Assembly (NCBI GenBank): GCA_964582365.1
Contig: CAZOQV010000001.1
Span: 1 to 64,000, forward strand
Reading direction: 5' to 3'
Length of the DNA: 64,000 nucleotides
Origin: WARW01 sp964582365
Lineage (GTDB): Bacteria > Patescibacteriota > Microgenomatia > UBA12405
Position numbers and translations under genes: made by a program. This document shows, one piece after another, positions 8,801 through 19,502 of this stretch; the first letter of the stretch is position 1, and the number at the start of each line of letters is the position of its first letter. The notes under the pieces are model-generated. The model did no database searches, was not told where the DNA came from, and saw only the letters and a list, made by a program, of their open reading frames with translations.

Positions 8801-11800
8801 GTGGTACTTTTGGTATCGGTGTTACTTACCTTTACCCAGTTGATGGAACTGATCCATGGTCTGTCACTTCTGCTGATGTCAATGGTGATGGTCAAGTTGA
8901 TTTAGTTACTGCTAATAATGGTGGTAATAATATTACTGTCTTTACTAATAAATATGGTATTGGCTCCAGTACCTTTAGTGCTGGTGTTACTTATCCGACT
9001 ATTGGAACTTATCCAGAATCTGTCACTTCTGCCGATGTCAATGGTGATGGTCAGGCTGATTTAATTACTGCTAATAGTAATAGTGACAATATCACTGTCT
9101 TTACTAATAAATATGGTATCGGTTCTAGTACTTTTAGTGCTGGTGTTACTTATCCAACTATTGGACCTAATCCACGATCTGTCATTTCTGCCGATGTTGA
9201 TGGTGATAGTAAGACTGATTTAATTACTTCTAATTATGATAATAACAATATTACTGTTTTTACTAATAAATATGGAATTGGTTCTAGTACTTTTAGTGTT
9301 GGTGTTACTTATCCAATTATTGGAAACGGTCCAGATTCTGTCACTTCTGCCGATGTCAATGGTGATGATCAGCCTGATTTAATTACTGTTAATTATGGTA
9401 GTAACAACATCGCTGTCCTTACTAATAAATATGGTATTGGTTCGAGTACTTTTAGCACTGGTGTTACTTATCCGACTCTTGGATCTAACCCAAACTCTGT
9501 CACTTCTGCCGATTTTAATGGTGATAGTAAAGCTGATTTGGCTGTTACTAATATTCTTAGTAACAACATTACTGTTTTTACTAATACTTATTCTTCCAAC
9601 ATCTCTCTTACTCCAACTTTCAGAACAGTTACTACCGATGTTAATGATGATTATCTTCAATATCAAATAAAATATTGTACCGATTTTGCTATGTCAGCTG
9701 GTTGTACTACTTTTGATCAGACTAGTTCTAATGTTGGTTGGTCATCTCAAGATGTCGGTACTTCTGCCTATTCTTCAGGTACCACTGCTTCTTATGCTCT
9801 TTCTGTTGGTAACTCTCTTGCTGAAGGCTCCACCTATTATTGGCAATCCCAAGCTATTGATCCTGCTGGTAAAAATGAATGGTCTGGTGTTCAATTAATT
9901 CCTTTCACTTTTACTACTGGAATCAGACCTAATATTCCTGTCTTAACTTCTCCTGCAATTGGTACTACTGAAGTTTCTCGTACTCCTTCATTATCTACAG
10001 TCGCCACTGATACCAATGGTGATAATCTCCAATACAAAATTGAAATCTGTACTAATTTAGCCATGTCTGTTGGTTGTACTATTTTTGATCAAACTAGTTC
10101 TAATGTTGGTTGGTCAGGTCAAGATGTCGGTACTTCTGCCTATTCTTCGGGAACCACTGCTACTTACACTCTTCAATCTCAACTAGATGTTGGTACTTCT
10201 TACTTCTGGCGCTCTTATGCTATTGATTATTCCAGTACCAATCGTTGGTCGTTAACTCAATCCACTGTTTATTCTTTTGTTACCATTAATAGTGGTTTTA
10301 CTCCTTTCGTTCCCGATTTAATTGTTCCCAATAATGAAACTTTAAATGTTTCTCTTACTCCCGTTTTTGAAACTGTTGCTGTTGATTTTGATGGTGATCC
10401 TCTTCAATATGAACTAAAAATTTGTACTGATTCTGATATGACCGCCAATTGTCAAACTTTTGATCAAACCAGTTCTAACACTAATTGGTCTGGTCAAAAC
10501 ATTGGTACTTCTGCCTATTCTTCGGGCACCACTGCTGTCTATATTATTCCTATTGGAACTCCTTTAGCTGCCAATACCACTTATTTTTGGAAAACCCGAG
10601 CCATAGATTATTCTGATACCAACACTTGGTCTGAAACCCAAGCCACTGCCTATTCTTTTACTACCAGTGCTGTTCCTCTCACTCCTGAATTAGTCGTTCC
10701 CGGTAATGGTACTTCTCAGGTTCCCATCACCCCCACTTTTCAAACTGTGACCACTGATATTAACAACGACAATCTCCAATACGAACTAAAAATCTGTACT
10801 GATTCCAGTATGACTGCTAATTGTCAAACCTTTGATCAAACTAGTTCTAATGTTGGTTGGTCTGGTCAAGATGTTGGTACTTCTGCCTATTCTTCGGGCA
10901 CCACTGCTACTTATATTCTTCAAATTGGTAATTCTCTAGCTGAAAATACTGTCTATTATTGGAAAACTCGAGCCAAAGATTATTCTGGCTCTAACACTTG
11001 GTCTGAAACTCAAGTCACTCCCAATTCTTTTGTCACCGAGATTAACGTTGCTCCTCTTATTCCTACTTTAATTAATATTGAAAGTAGTCTTACCTTTACT
11101 ACCAATAATTATTCAACCATTGGAGCTAATCCATCTTCTGTCACTTCTGCTGATGTCAATGGTGATGATCAACCCGATTTAATTACTGCCAATTATAGTG
11201 GTAACAATATCACTGTCTTTATTAATAAATATGGTATTGGTTCTAGTACTTTTAATGTTGGTGTTACTTATCCGACTATTGGGTCTCAGCCAATGTCTGT
11301 CACTTCTGCCGATGTCAATGGTGATAATCAACCTGATTTAATTACTGCTAATACTAGTAGTAACAATATCACTGTCTTTACTAATAAATATGGTATTGGT
11401 TCCAGTACTTTTGATATTGGTGTTACTTATCCAACTATTGGAACTGCTCCATATTTTGTCACTTCTGCCGATGTCAATGGTGATGATCAACCAGATTTAA
11501 TTACTGCTAATTATTTTGGTAACAACATTACTGTCTTTATTAATAAATATGGTATTGGTTCCAGTACTTTTGATATTGGTGTTACTTATCCAACTNNNNN
11601 NNNNNNNNNNNNNNNNNNNNNNNNNNNNNNNNNNNNNNNNNNNNNNNNNNNNNNNNNNNNNNNNNNNNNNNNNNNNNNNNNNNNNNNNNNNNNNNTGGTA
11701 TTGGTTCCAGTACTTTTGATATTGGTGTTACTTATCCAACTATTGGAACTTATCCAATATCTGTCACTTCTGCCGATGTCAATGGTGATGGTCAACCAGA

Positions 11801-14800
11801 TTTAATTACTACTAATAATGGTAGTTCTTATTCCATTACTGTCTTTATTAATAAATATGGTATTGGTTCTAGTACTTTTGATATTGGTGTTACTTATCCA
11901 ACTATTGCAACTCAGCCACACTCTGTCACTTCTGCCGATGTTAATGGTGATGGTCAAGCTGATTTAATTACTGCTAATACAGGTACCCCTGATTCCATTA
12001 CTGTTTTTACTAACAAATATGGTATTGGTTCTAGTACTTTTGCTGTTGGTGTTACTTATCCAACTCTTGGGGCTGATCCATATTCTGTCACTTCTGCCGA
12101 TGTCAACGGTGATGATCAACCTGATTTAATTACTGCTAATTATGGTAGTGATAACATCACTGTCTTTACTAATAAATATGGTATTGGTTCCAGTACTTTT
12201 AGTAGTGCTGTTAATTATTCAATTATTAGCACTGATCCACGTTCTGTTATTTCTGCCGATGTCAATGGTGATGGTCAGGCTGATTTAATTACTGCTAATT
12301 ATTTTGGTAACAACATCACTGTCTTTACCAACATTTATCCTTCTAATACTTCTCTTACTCCAACTTTTAGAACAGTTACTACTGATGTTAACGATGATTA
12401 TCTCCAATATCAAATAAAGTATTGTACTGATCTTGCCATGTCTGTTGGTTGTAGTACTTTTGATCAAACTAGTTCTAATGTTGGTTGGTCATCTCAAGAT
12501 GTCGGTACCTTTGCCTATTCTTCAGGAACAACTGCTTCTTATGCTCTTTCTGTTGGTAACTCTCTCACTGAAGGTACCACCTATTATTGGCAATCCCAAG
12601 CTATTGATCCTGCTGGTAAAAACGAATGGTCTGGTGTTCAATCAATTCCTTTTTCTTTCACCACTGGAATCAGGCCTAATACTCCTGTTTTAACTTCTCC
12701 TGCAATTGGTACCACTGGTGTTTTTCTCGCTCCTTCATTATCTACAGTCGCCACTGATACCAATGGTGATAATCTCCAATACAAAATTGAAATCTGTACT
12801 GATTCAGCCATGTCTGTTGGTTGTACTATTTTTGATCAAACTTCTTCTAATGTTGGTTGGTCAGGTCAAGACATTGGTACTTCTGCCTATTCTTCGGGCA
12901 CAACTGCTACCTACACTCTTCAATCCCAACTAGATGTTGGTACTTCTTACTTCTGGCGTTCTTATGCCATTGATTACTTAGGTATTAATCGTTGGTCAGA
13001 AACTCAAGCCACTCCTTATTCTTTTGTCACTAACGACAAACCTTTCACCCCTAATTTAATTGTTCCCAGCATTGGCGCTACTGATGTTTTTATTACTCCC
13101 ACTTTTCAAACTGTGGCCACTGATGTTAACAACAATCCTCTTCAATACGAACTAAAAATCTGTACTGATTCTGATATGACTACTAATTGTCAAACTTTTG
13201 ATCAAAGCACTAACAATAGTGGTTGGTCAGGTCAGAATGTTGGTACTTCTGCCTATTCTTCGGGCACCACTGCTACCTATGTTCTCTCAATTGGAAATTC
13301 TCTAGCCAAAAATACTACCTATTATTGGAAAACCCGAGCCAAAGATTATTCTGGCTCTAACACCTGGTCTGAAACTCAAAGTACTCCCAATTCTTTTGTC
13401 ACTGGTGCTAGTTTTGTCCCTCTTGTCCCAAATTTAATTTATCCGGGCACTGACACTTTTTTAAGCACTGGTGTCACTTATTCTACCATTGCAACTTATC
13501 CAAATTCTGTTACTTCTGCCGATGTCAATAATGATGGTCAACCTGATTTAATTACTGCTAATTCTGGTAGTCCTGATTCCATTACTGTTTTTATCAATAA
13601 ATATGGTATTGGTTCTAGTACTTTTAGCTCTGGTGTTAATTATTCGACCATTGGAGTTAATCCAACTTCTATCACCTCTGCCGATGTCAATGGTGATGGT
13701 CAGTCTGATTTAATTACTGCTAATTGGAGTGGTAACATCACTGTCTTTATCAATAAATATGGTATTGGTTCTAGTACTTTTAGTGTTGGTGTTACTTATC
13801 CAACTATTGGGTCTAGTCCAACTTCTGTCACCTCTGCCGATGTCAATGGTGATGGTCAGTCTGATTTAATTACTGCTAATTGGAGTGGTAACATCACTGT
13901 CTTTATCAATAAATATGGTATTGGTTCTAGTACTTTTAGTGTTGGTGTTACTTATCCATTTCCTGGATCAAATCTAGTAGACCATTTTGTCACTTCTGCC
14001 GATGTTAATGGTGACAATCAACCTGATTTAATTACTGCCAATGATTATGCTAACGACATCACTATTTTTATTAATAAATATGGTATTGGTTCTAGTACTT
14101 TTAGTACTGGTGTTAATTATTCAACTATTGGAACTTCTCCACGTTCTGTCACTTCTGCTGATCTTAATAGTGATGGTCAACCTGATTTAATTACTGCTGA
14201 TTATAGTAGCAACAACATTACTATTTTTACTAATAAATATGGTATTGGTTCTAGTACTTTTGACGTTGGTGTTACTTATCCAACTATTGGTACTAATCCA
14301 CGTTCTGTCACTTCTGCCGATATCAATGGTGATGGTAAGCAAGATTTAATTACTGTTAATTATGGTACTCCTGATTCTTTAACAATCTTTAATAACAATG
14401 GTGATGGTACTTTTAGTATTGGTGTTACTTATCCAACTATTGGAACTGATCCATATTCTGTCACTTCTGCCGATGTCAATAGTGACGGTAGGGCTGATTT
14501 AATTACTGCCAATTATAATAGTAGTAAAAACATCACTGTTTTTACTAATAATCATTCTTCTAACATTTCCCTTACTCCTCTTTTCCAAACAGTTACCACT
14601 GATACTGAGAATGATTATCTTCAATATCAAATAAAGTACTGTACTGATCTTGCCATGTCTGTTGGTTGTACTACTTTTGATCAGACTAGTTCTAATGTTG
14701 GTTGGTCATCTCAAGATGTCGGTACTTCTGCCTATTCTTCAGGCACCACTGCTTCTTATGCTCTTTCTATTGGTAATTCTCTTACTGAAGGTACCACCTA

Positions 14801-16418
14801 TTATTGGCAATCCCAAGCCATTGATCCTGCTGGTAAAAATGAATGGTCTGATACTCAAACCACTCCTTTTACTTTTACTACTGGAGTCAGACCTAATACT
14901 CCTGTCTTAACTTCTCCTGCAATTGGTACTACTGAAGTTTCTCGTACTCCATCCTTATCCACAGTGGCCACTGATACTAATAGTGATAATCTCCAATACA
15001 AATTTGAAATTTGTACCGATTCAGGTATGACTACCAACTGTCAAATTTTTGATCAAACTAGTTCTAATGTTGGTTGGTCAGGTCAAAACATTGGTACTTC
15101 TGCCTATTCTTCGGGCACAACTGCTACTTACATTCTTCAATCACCCTTAGATGTTGGTACTTCTTACTTCTGGCGTTCTTATGCTATTGATTATTCCAGT
15201 ACCAATCGTTGGTCGTTAACCCAATCAACTGTTTATTCTTTTGTTACCATTCTTGACCAAATTCCCAATCCTCCTTTTCTTCCCTATGTCAACGACATTA
15301 CTGCTCAGGCTGGCCAACAAACTCCAGTTAGTGGTTTAATCGATCATACTCCCGCCTTTTCGGCTGTTTTTGATGATCCGGACACTTCCGATACCAGTTC
15401 ATTTTATCAGCTTCAAATAGGTACAGACACAGATTGGGCTAGTGCTGAAATTTGGGACAGTACTAAATCTTCAATTGGCAGTACTTGTAACGAAAATTCT
15501 CGTTGTGCCGATATTGTTTATGGTGGGGGAACCAGCCTTGCCGATGGTTCCACCTATTATTGGCGAATTAAATTTTGGGATAATTTCGACGCCGAAGGTT
15601 CTTGGTCTGACACTCAACAATTTTCCATGAATAGTGTTCCAGTTGTTTCTAATGTCGTTATCAATGGTAATAATAGTATTAATCTTTCTGAAAATTTAAC
15701 CATCGGTATCAGTTGGGTTTCTACTGTCACTGACGCCGACACTTATTTAAATCTTTCCTCTGCTACGGGTAAAATTTACCGTTCTGGACTTGGTTCAACT
15801 TGCACTTTAGATAATAATAATTGTTATCAAGACGCTAGTTGTAATTTTTATAATTGTAGTGACAATTCTTGTTCTGTACTTTGTAGTGCCGATCTTTATT
15901 TCTTTACCGAGGCCACCGATGAAGGTTCTACTTTTGCCAGTCAACATTATGAAGCTTGGGTTGAAGTCACCGACATTGAAAGTGAAGTTGGCTCCACTAT
16001 CAGCAGTTCTACTACCGTCGATGTTAACACCATGTCTGCTTTTAGCATCGGTACTTCGATTTTTTATGGTGAAGTTTTTGCCGGCAGTGACACTGGTTCC
16101 AGCAATGCCATCACCACCGTTACTAATACTGGTAATTCTTTAATTAATTTGGAAATTACAGGGGATTATCTCTGTACCGATTACCCCAGTTGTGGAGATC
16201 AAACCATTGAGCCTTACAATCAACAATATAATTTATCAACCTTTAGTTACGGTACTGGAACCACTTTAAGCACTTCACCTCAGAGTGTTGAAGTTGGTAT
16301 TTCCAAGCCAACCGAATCTCCATCTAATTCATTTAAAAATTTATATTGGGGCATTGGTATTCCTAACTTAAAAGAACCAGGGAATTATCAAGGAGCCACC
16401 ACTATTTTATTTTATTAA
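5848..16418 (+). CDS. Giant secreted protein with FnIII-like domains and three seven-repeat FG-GAP propellers (assembly gap inside)
   Basis: One gene split by 100 Ns. The frame before the gap (5848-11595) and after it (11697-16418) differ, but the gap flanks share an exact 46-base duplication. Merging them restores a single frame of about 3,474 residues. The order is: signal peptide (about 1-24); an immunoglobulin/macroglobulin-like N-terminal region; a Gly-rich region (7090-7735); two FnIII-like domains; propeller A (8470-9590); four FnIII-like domains; propeller B (11085-12330); three FnIII-like domains; propeller C (13430-14555); two or three FnIII-like domains; and a Cys-rich C-terminal module (15640-16418). 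Propeller units carry a D-x-N-G-D-x-x-x-D Ca2+-binding loop followed by LITAN. FnIII-like units share CTDxxM...C..FDQT and GTSAYSSGTTA. It is probably an adhesin; the target is unknown. Confidence 0.9.
7090..7735 (+). repeat. Glycine-rich region of the giant surface protein
   Basis: About 215 residues dominated by GG runs (GGGGGG, GGTGGAG, GGAGGAGG) with scattered Ala, Ser and Asn, starting just after a VPDNVYSVQVQAWGAGGGGG segment. That opening matches glycine-rich domains of phage and bacterial surface proteins, in which a beta-strand leads into a polyglycine-II-like sheet. The DNA is locally GC-rich for this reason. Confidence 0.75.
8470..9590 (+). repeat. Propeller block A: seven FG-GAP/VCBS-type coding repeats
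   Basis: Seven tandem units of about 150-160 bp, each with a calcium-loop motif like ADVNGDGQADLITA (loops near 8566, 8713, 8869, 9037, 9193, 9352 and 9511). Seven units is the classic count for an integrin-type beta-propeller. These are protein repeats, not a CRISPR array. Confidence 0.85.
11085..12330 (+). repeat. Propeller block B: FG-GAP/VCBS-type coding repeats containing the assembly gap
   Basis: Three units are visible before the gap (loops near 11149, 11308 and 11467) and four after it (near 11774, 11935, 12097 and 12256). If the duplicated gap flanks are merged the block has exactly seven units, like blocks A and C. Confidence 0.8.
11596..11695. other. Assembly gap (100 Ns)
   Basis: A placeholder gap within a tandem coding repeat. 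The last 46 bases before it (11550-11595) are identical to the first 46 after it (11696-11741). Two contigs probably overlap here and were not merged. Joining them removes 146 bases and keeps the frame. Confidence 0.85.
13430..14555 (+). repeat. Propeller block C: seven FG-GAP/VCBS-type coding repeats
   Basis: Seven tandem units with loops near 13520, 13680, 13836, 14000, 14157, 14317 and 14473. Two neighbouring units near 13680 and 13836 are almost identical (both read QSDLITANWSGN), which points to recent duplication. Confidence 0.85.
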
Positions 16419-16458
16419 TTAACAAAATAATCTCGATAAAAGCACCTAATTTGATACA

Positions 16459-16487
16459 TTGATTTTATTTTACATAACCATTATAGT
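16459..16487 (+). promoter_or_regulatory. Promoter for the 16515 gene
   Basis: TTGATT (16459-16464), 17-bp spacer, TATAGT (16482-16487), about 27 nt before the ATG at 16515. This is the only good -35/-10 pair in this 96-bp gap. It suggests the last two genes of the surface locus have their own transcript. Confidence 0.5.
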
Positions 16488-16514
16488 TTTAAATAGAAAG
16501 TAACAAAAAAAATT

Positions 16515-18182
16515 ATGAAATTAAGTTCGAAAAAAATTATTATTTGTCTAGTTTTCATTGCTGTATTTTTACTGCCCATTAAAAAAATTCTGGCCGAAAC
16601 TATTGCCACTTCTGTCATTGTTGGTAATTCCGCTCCTACTTTTAGTGTTCAACCTTTTGAAACAATTGCTTCTACCACCGCCGCTCCAACCAATGTCGGT
16701 TCTACTGTAACTTTTCAAGCCACTGGTACCGATGGTAATAATGAAAATTATTATTTAGCTATTTGTAAGACCAATGCCATTACTGCCAATAACAACGGTG
16801 CTCCAACTTGTACAGGTGGTTATTGGTGTATTTCTGGTTCCACCACTTCTGGTAGTCCTGGTAGCTGTGGTTTTGGTACTCTTCAAGCCACCCCAGAATC
16901 CAACAACTGGTATGCTTTTATTTGTGATCATTCACCGTCTTCTGCTTGTTCAGCTTCCTCTCAAGGTACTGTTGGCGGTAACGGTTCTCCATTCGAAGTT
17001 AATCACCCTCCATCATTTGTTTCAATCGGGGTTACCACTCCTTTAAGCCCAGGTTCAACTCAAACCTGGTCTACTACCATCGGTACTTCTGATGCCGACA
17101 CCGGTGCCAGTGATACTGTCAATCTTGTTGTCTGTAAAACCACTGGTATTACCAATGGGGCTTGTGACGGTGGTGCCGCCGATACTTGGTGTAGCAGTTC
17201 TCCGGTTGCTAGTGCTCCAAGCTGTTCTATCGGTATCAGTATTCCCACTCTCGACATAGGTTATACTGCTTTTGTTTATGTTTTTGATAATCACAATTTA
17301 GCCGCCACTGGTGCTGTTCAAGCCAGTGTTGCCAATTATGTAATAAATAATATTGCTCCAGTTGTTAGTGCCATCACTTTAAATAGTTCGGTTGGAACCA
17401 GTGACATTACTTTAAATGAAGGCGCCACTACTCCAGTTGTTCTAGGTGCCACCATTACTGACAACAACGGTTGTCTTGATCTTGATTCTGTAGTTGCCAG
17501 TCTTTATCGTTCCGGTATTGGTTATTCAGATTGTGATACCGAGGGTGAAGCTAACCCTAACAATTGTTATCCCGCCATGACTTGTGAGGTTAATAATGCC
17601 GTCAATGCTTGTAGTGGTGCCACCGATGCCTCTGCCGCTTATATTTGTACTGCCAATGTTAAACATTATGCCGATCCTACGGTTGATAATACCACTTACT
17701 CTGCTCAAACTTGGCTTGATACTTTTAAGGCCAGTGATGAAGCTTTAGACGATGCCCAAACTCTTGGTGCTGGCGTTGAAATGAATGATTTATTAGCCAT
17801 GGACATTGGTTCTTCCCTTGCTTTCGGTAATCTTTCTGCTGGTCAAAGTTTAAGCCCTTTAAGTGCTTTAACCGTTGTCACCGCTACTGGTAATGTCGGT
17901 CTCGATCAAACCCTTGAAGGTACTCACATGTACAGCGTTGGTAACACCATTTCTGTTGAAAACCAAAAGTATTCTTTATCATCAGGAACCTCATATGCCA
18001 GTGGTATTGCCCTCGGTTTAACTCCTGTTGAAGCCGAATTAAATTGTAAAAAAACCACTTCTGATGTTGGTGAAACCAAACCAACCTACTGGGGTATTTA
18101 CATTCCAATTGGAACAGTTGCTGGCACTTACGGTGGCACCAACACCGTCATAGCAGTTAAAGGTGAATTTGCCGCGTGGTAA
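16515..18182 (+). CDS. Secreted protein sharing the Cys-rich C-terminal module of the giant surface protein
   Basis: A 555-residue exported protein. The signal peptide spans about residues 1-28 (cleavage after ILA). The body holds two beta-rich repeats with paired cysteines (AICKTN, VVCKTT, followed by GYWCIS and DTWCSS). The last 280 residues match the end of the giant protein: PVVSxIxLN, LYRSGxG, NNCYxAxC, then WGIxIP and a closing GTYxGxxT strand. There is no C-terminal membrane helix or sorting motif, so it is secreted or held non-covalently. I do not recognise a named family. Its position 8 nt before the membrane-anchored 18191 gene suggests the two proteins act together. Confidence 0.7.
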   Translation: MKLSSKKIIICLVFIAVFLLPIKKILAETIATSVIVGNSAPTFSVQPFETIASTTAAPTNVGSTVTFQATGTDGNNENYYLAICKTNAITANNNGAPTCTGGYWCISGSTTSGSPGSCGFGTLQATPESNNWYAFICDHSPSSACSASSQGTVGGNGSPFEVNHPPSFVSIGVTTPLSPGSTQTWSTTIGTSDADTGASDTVNLVVCKTTGITNGACDGGAADTWCSSSPVASAPSCSIGISIPTLDIGYTAFVYVFDNHNLAATGAVQASVANYVINNIAPVVSAITLNSSVGTSDITLNEGATTPVVLGATITDNNGCLDLDSVVASLYRSGIGYSDCDTEGEANPNNCYPAMTCEVNNAVNACSGATDASAAYICTANVKHYADPTVDNTTYSAQTWLDTFKASDEALDDAQTLGAGVEMNDLLAMDIGSSLAFGNLSAGQSLSPLSALTVVTATGNVGLDQTLEGTHMYSVGNTISVENQKYSLSSGTSYASGIALGLTPVEAELNCKKTTSDVGETKPTYWGIYIPIGTVAGTYGGTNTVIAVKGEFAAW

Positions 18183-18190
18183 TATAAATT

Positions 18191-19483
18191 ATGAAAAAAC
18201 TTAGATTATTAATCATACTCTTAACCGCCATTTTACCTTTTGTTTTAACAAAATCAGTTTTTGCCGGTTTTGGCGTTTCTCCAGCCGAAATCTATAACGA
18301 CAGTCTAAAGCCAGGAGCAAAATTTGAGAAAGAAATTATTTTATCTAGATCAGATCCAGATGAGAATTTAAAAGTAATTATTGAAACTGATCTTCATGAA
18401 GCCGAATCTTGGATAAAATTTGAACCAGGTCGAGAATTTGTTTTTCCCAAAGGTGAAACTCGTATCTCTTTAAAAGTAACCATTAATGTTCCTGACAATG
18501 CTGAATTAAAAAATTACAAAGGTCTTTTAAGAATTAAAGCCGCATCCATGGATTCCACCAATTCTGGAGTTTCTATCGTCCAAGGTGCTCGCATGGAAGT
18601 TAATCTCGTCACTACTTCCATTAATGTTGATATTTTAAGCATTAAAGGTTTAAATATTCCTAACGTCGATTTTCAGCAACCGATTAAACTTTTAGTTAAT
18701 ATTGAAAACAATGGTAATACTGAAGTTACTCCTTCAAAAATTATTTTAGAAATCCAAGATTTAACTCAAACTACCATTGAAACTCAAGAAGTTACTAAAC
18801 TTGATAAAGTTTCTCCCAATACCACCAAAGAAATAACTGCTGAATTTAAAAATAACCTAAACAGTGGTGAATACTTTGGTTTAGTTAAAGTTTATTTAAA
18901 TGATAAATTATTAAGATCTGATCGTTTAGTTTTCAAAATTAATGCCGCTCCAGAAGGTTACGTAGCCTTAACCACTAAAGATGCTAACTTGTTCTCCCGA
19001 ATTTTTACTTTTATTAAAAATAATAAAGTCGAAACCATCGCCTTTATTTTAATTCCTCTGTTACCAATTCTTATTGGCTACATCTTATTTAAAAAATCGA
19101 AATCAACCAAGTTAAGGGTAATCTTTTTTATCGCCACTCTTGCCTATATAATTTTTATCATTATTTTAATCAGCCTTTATCATCAGAAACGTCTTAACGA
19201 TCTCGCTAAACCAGGTGATGGGGGAAATGTTCAAGGAGAAATGATTGAAGTAACTCCAACCGATATTCCCAAAGTATCTTCTCAGTCTCCTTTAATAGTA
19301 AATCAAGACAATACTGGTTATTCTGTTTATCGAATTCCAGATTTAAGTTCCAATATCGTTTATACCGCGGTTGAGAATGAAAAACTCAATGTCGTTGGCG
19401 AAATAGAAGGTTGGTACCAGGTTTTAACCAGTAAAGGGGCTGGTGGTTGGTTACCAAAATCCAGCGTCAAGAAAACACAATAA
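18191..19483 (+). CDS. Membrane-anchored Ig-like protein with C-terminal SH3b domain
   Basis: A 430-residue protein. A signal peptide (about 1-24, cleavage after VFA) is followed by an immunoglobulin-like region (about 25-270). Its start, FGVSPAEIYNDSLKPGA, resembles the COG1470/DUF916-type surface domains that begin with a statement-like PG turn. Two membrane helices (about 277-297 and 305-328) follow, and the C-terminus (about 365-430) is a bacterial SH3 domain (SVYRIPDLSSNIV, GWYQVL, GGWLPKSSV). With two helices both ends would lie on the same, external side, so the SH3b could bind cell-wall peptides. This makes it a candidate anchor for the giant protein (inference). Confidence 0.75.
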   Translation: MKKLRLLIILLTAILPFVLTKSVFAGFGVSPAEIYNDSLKPGAKFEKEIILSRSDPDENLKVIIETDLHEAESWIKFEPGREFVFPKGETRISLKVTINVPDNAELKNYKGLLRIKAASMDSTNSGVSIVQGARMEVNLVTTSINVDILSIKGLNIPNVDFQQPIKLLVNIENNGNTEVTPSKIILEIQDLTQTTIETQEVTKLDKVSPNTTKEITAEFKNNLNSGEYFGLVKVYLNDKLLRSDRLVFKINAAPEGYVALTTKDANLFSRIFTFIKNNKVETIAFILIPLLPILIGYILFKKSKSTKLRVIFFIATLAYIIFIIILISLYHQKRLNDLAKPGDGGNVQGEMIEVTPTDIPKVSSQSPLIVNQDNTGYSVYRIPDLSSNIVYTAVENEKLNVVGEIEGWYQVLTSKGAGGWLPKSSVKKTQ

Positions 19484-19491
19484 TTGTGTAG

Positions 19492-19497
19492 TAAAAT
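19492..19497 (+). promoter_or_regulatory. -10 box for the oxidoreductase operon
   Basis: TAAAAT lies 5 nt before the ATG at 19503, consistent with a leaderless transcript. Confidence 0.4.
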
Positions 19498-19502
19498 AGG
19501 TG

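Noticed and set aside
11586..11805. Frame change and apparent stop after the N gap
   Set aside because: It is an artefact of the 100-N placeholder; merging the 46-bp duplicate restores one frame.
8500..15250. Regular direct repeats of about 150-160 bp resembling a CRISPR-like array
   Set aside because: They are in-frame FG-GAP and FnIII-like protein repeats that vary at codon level, with no spacers or cas genes.
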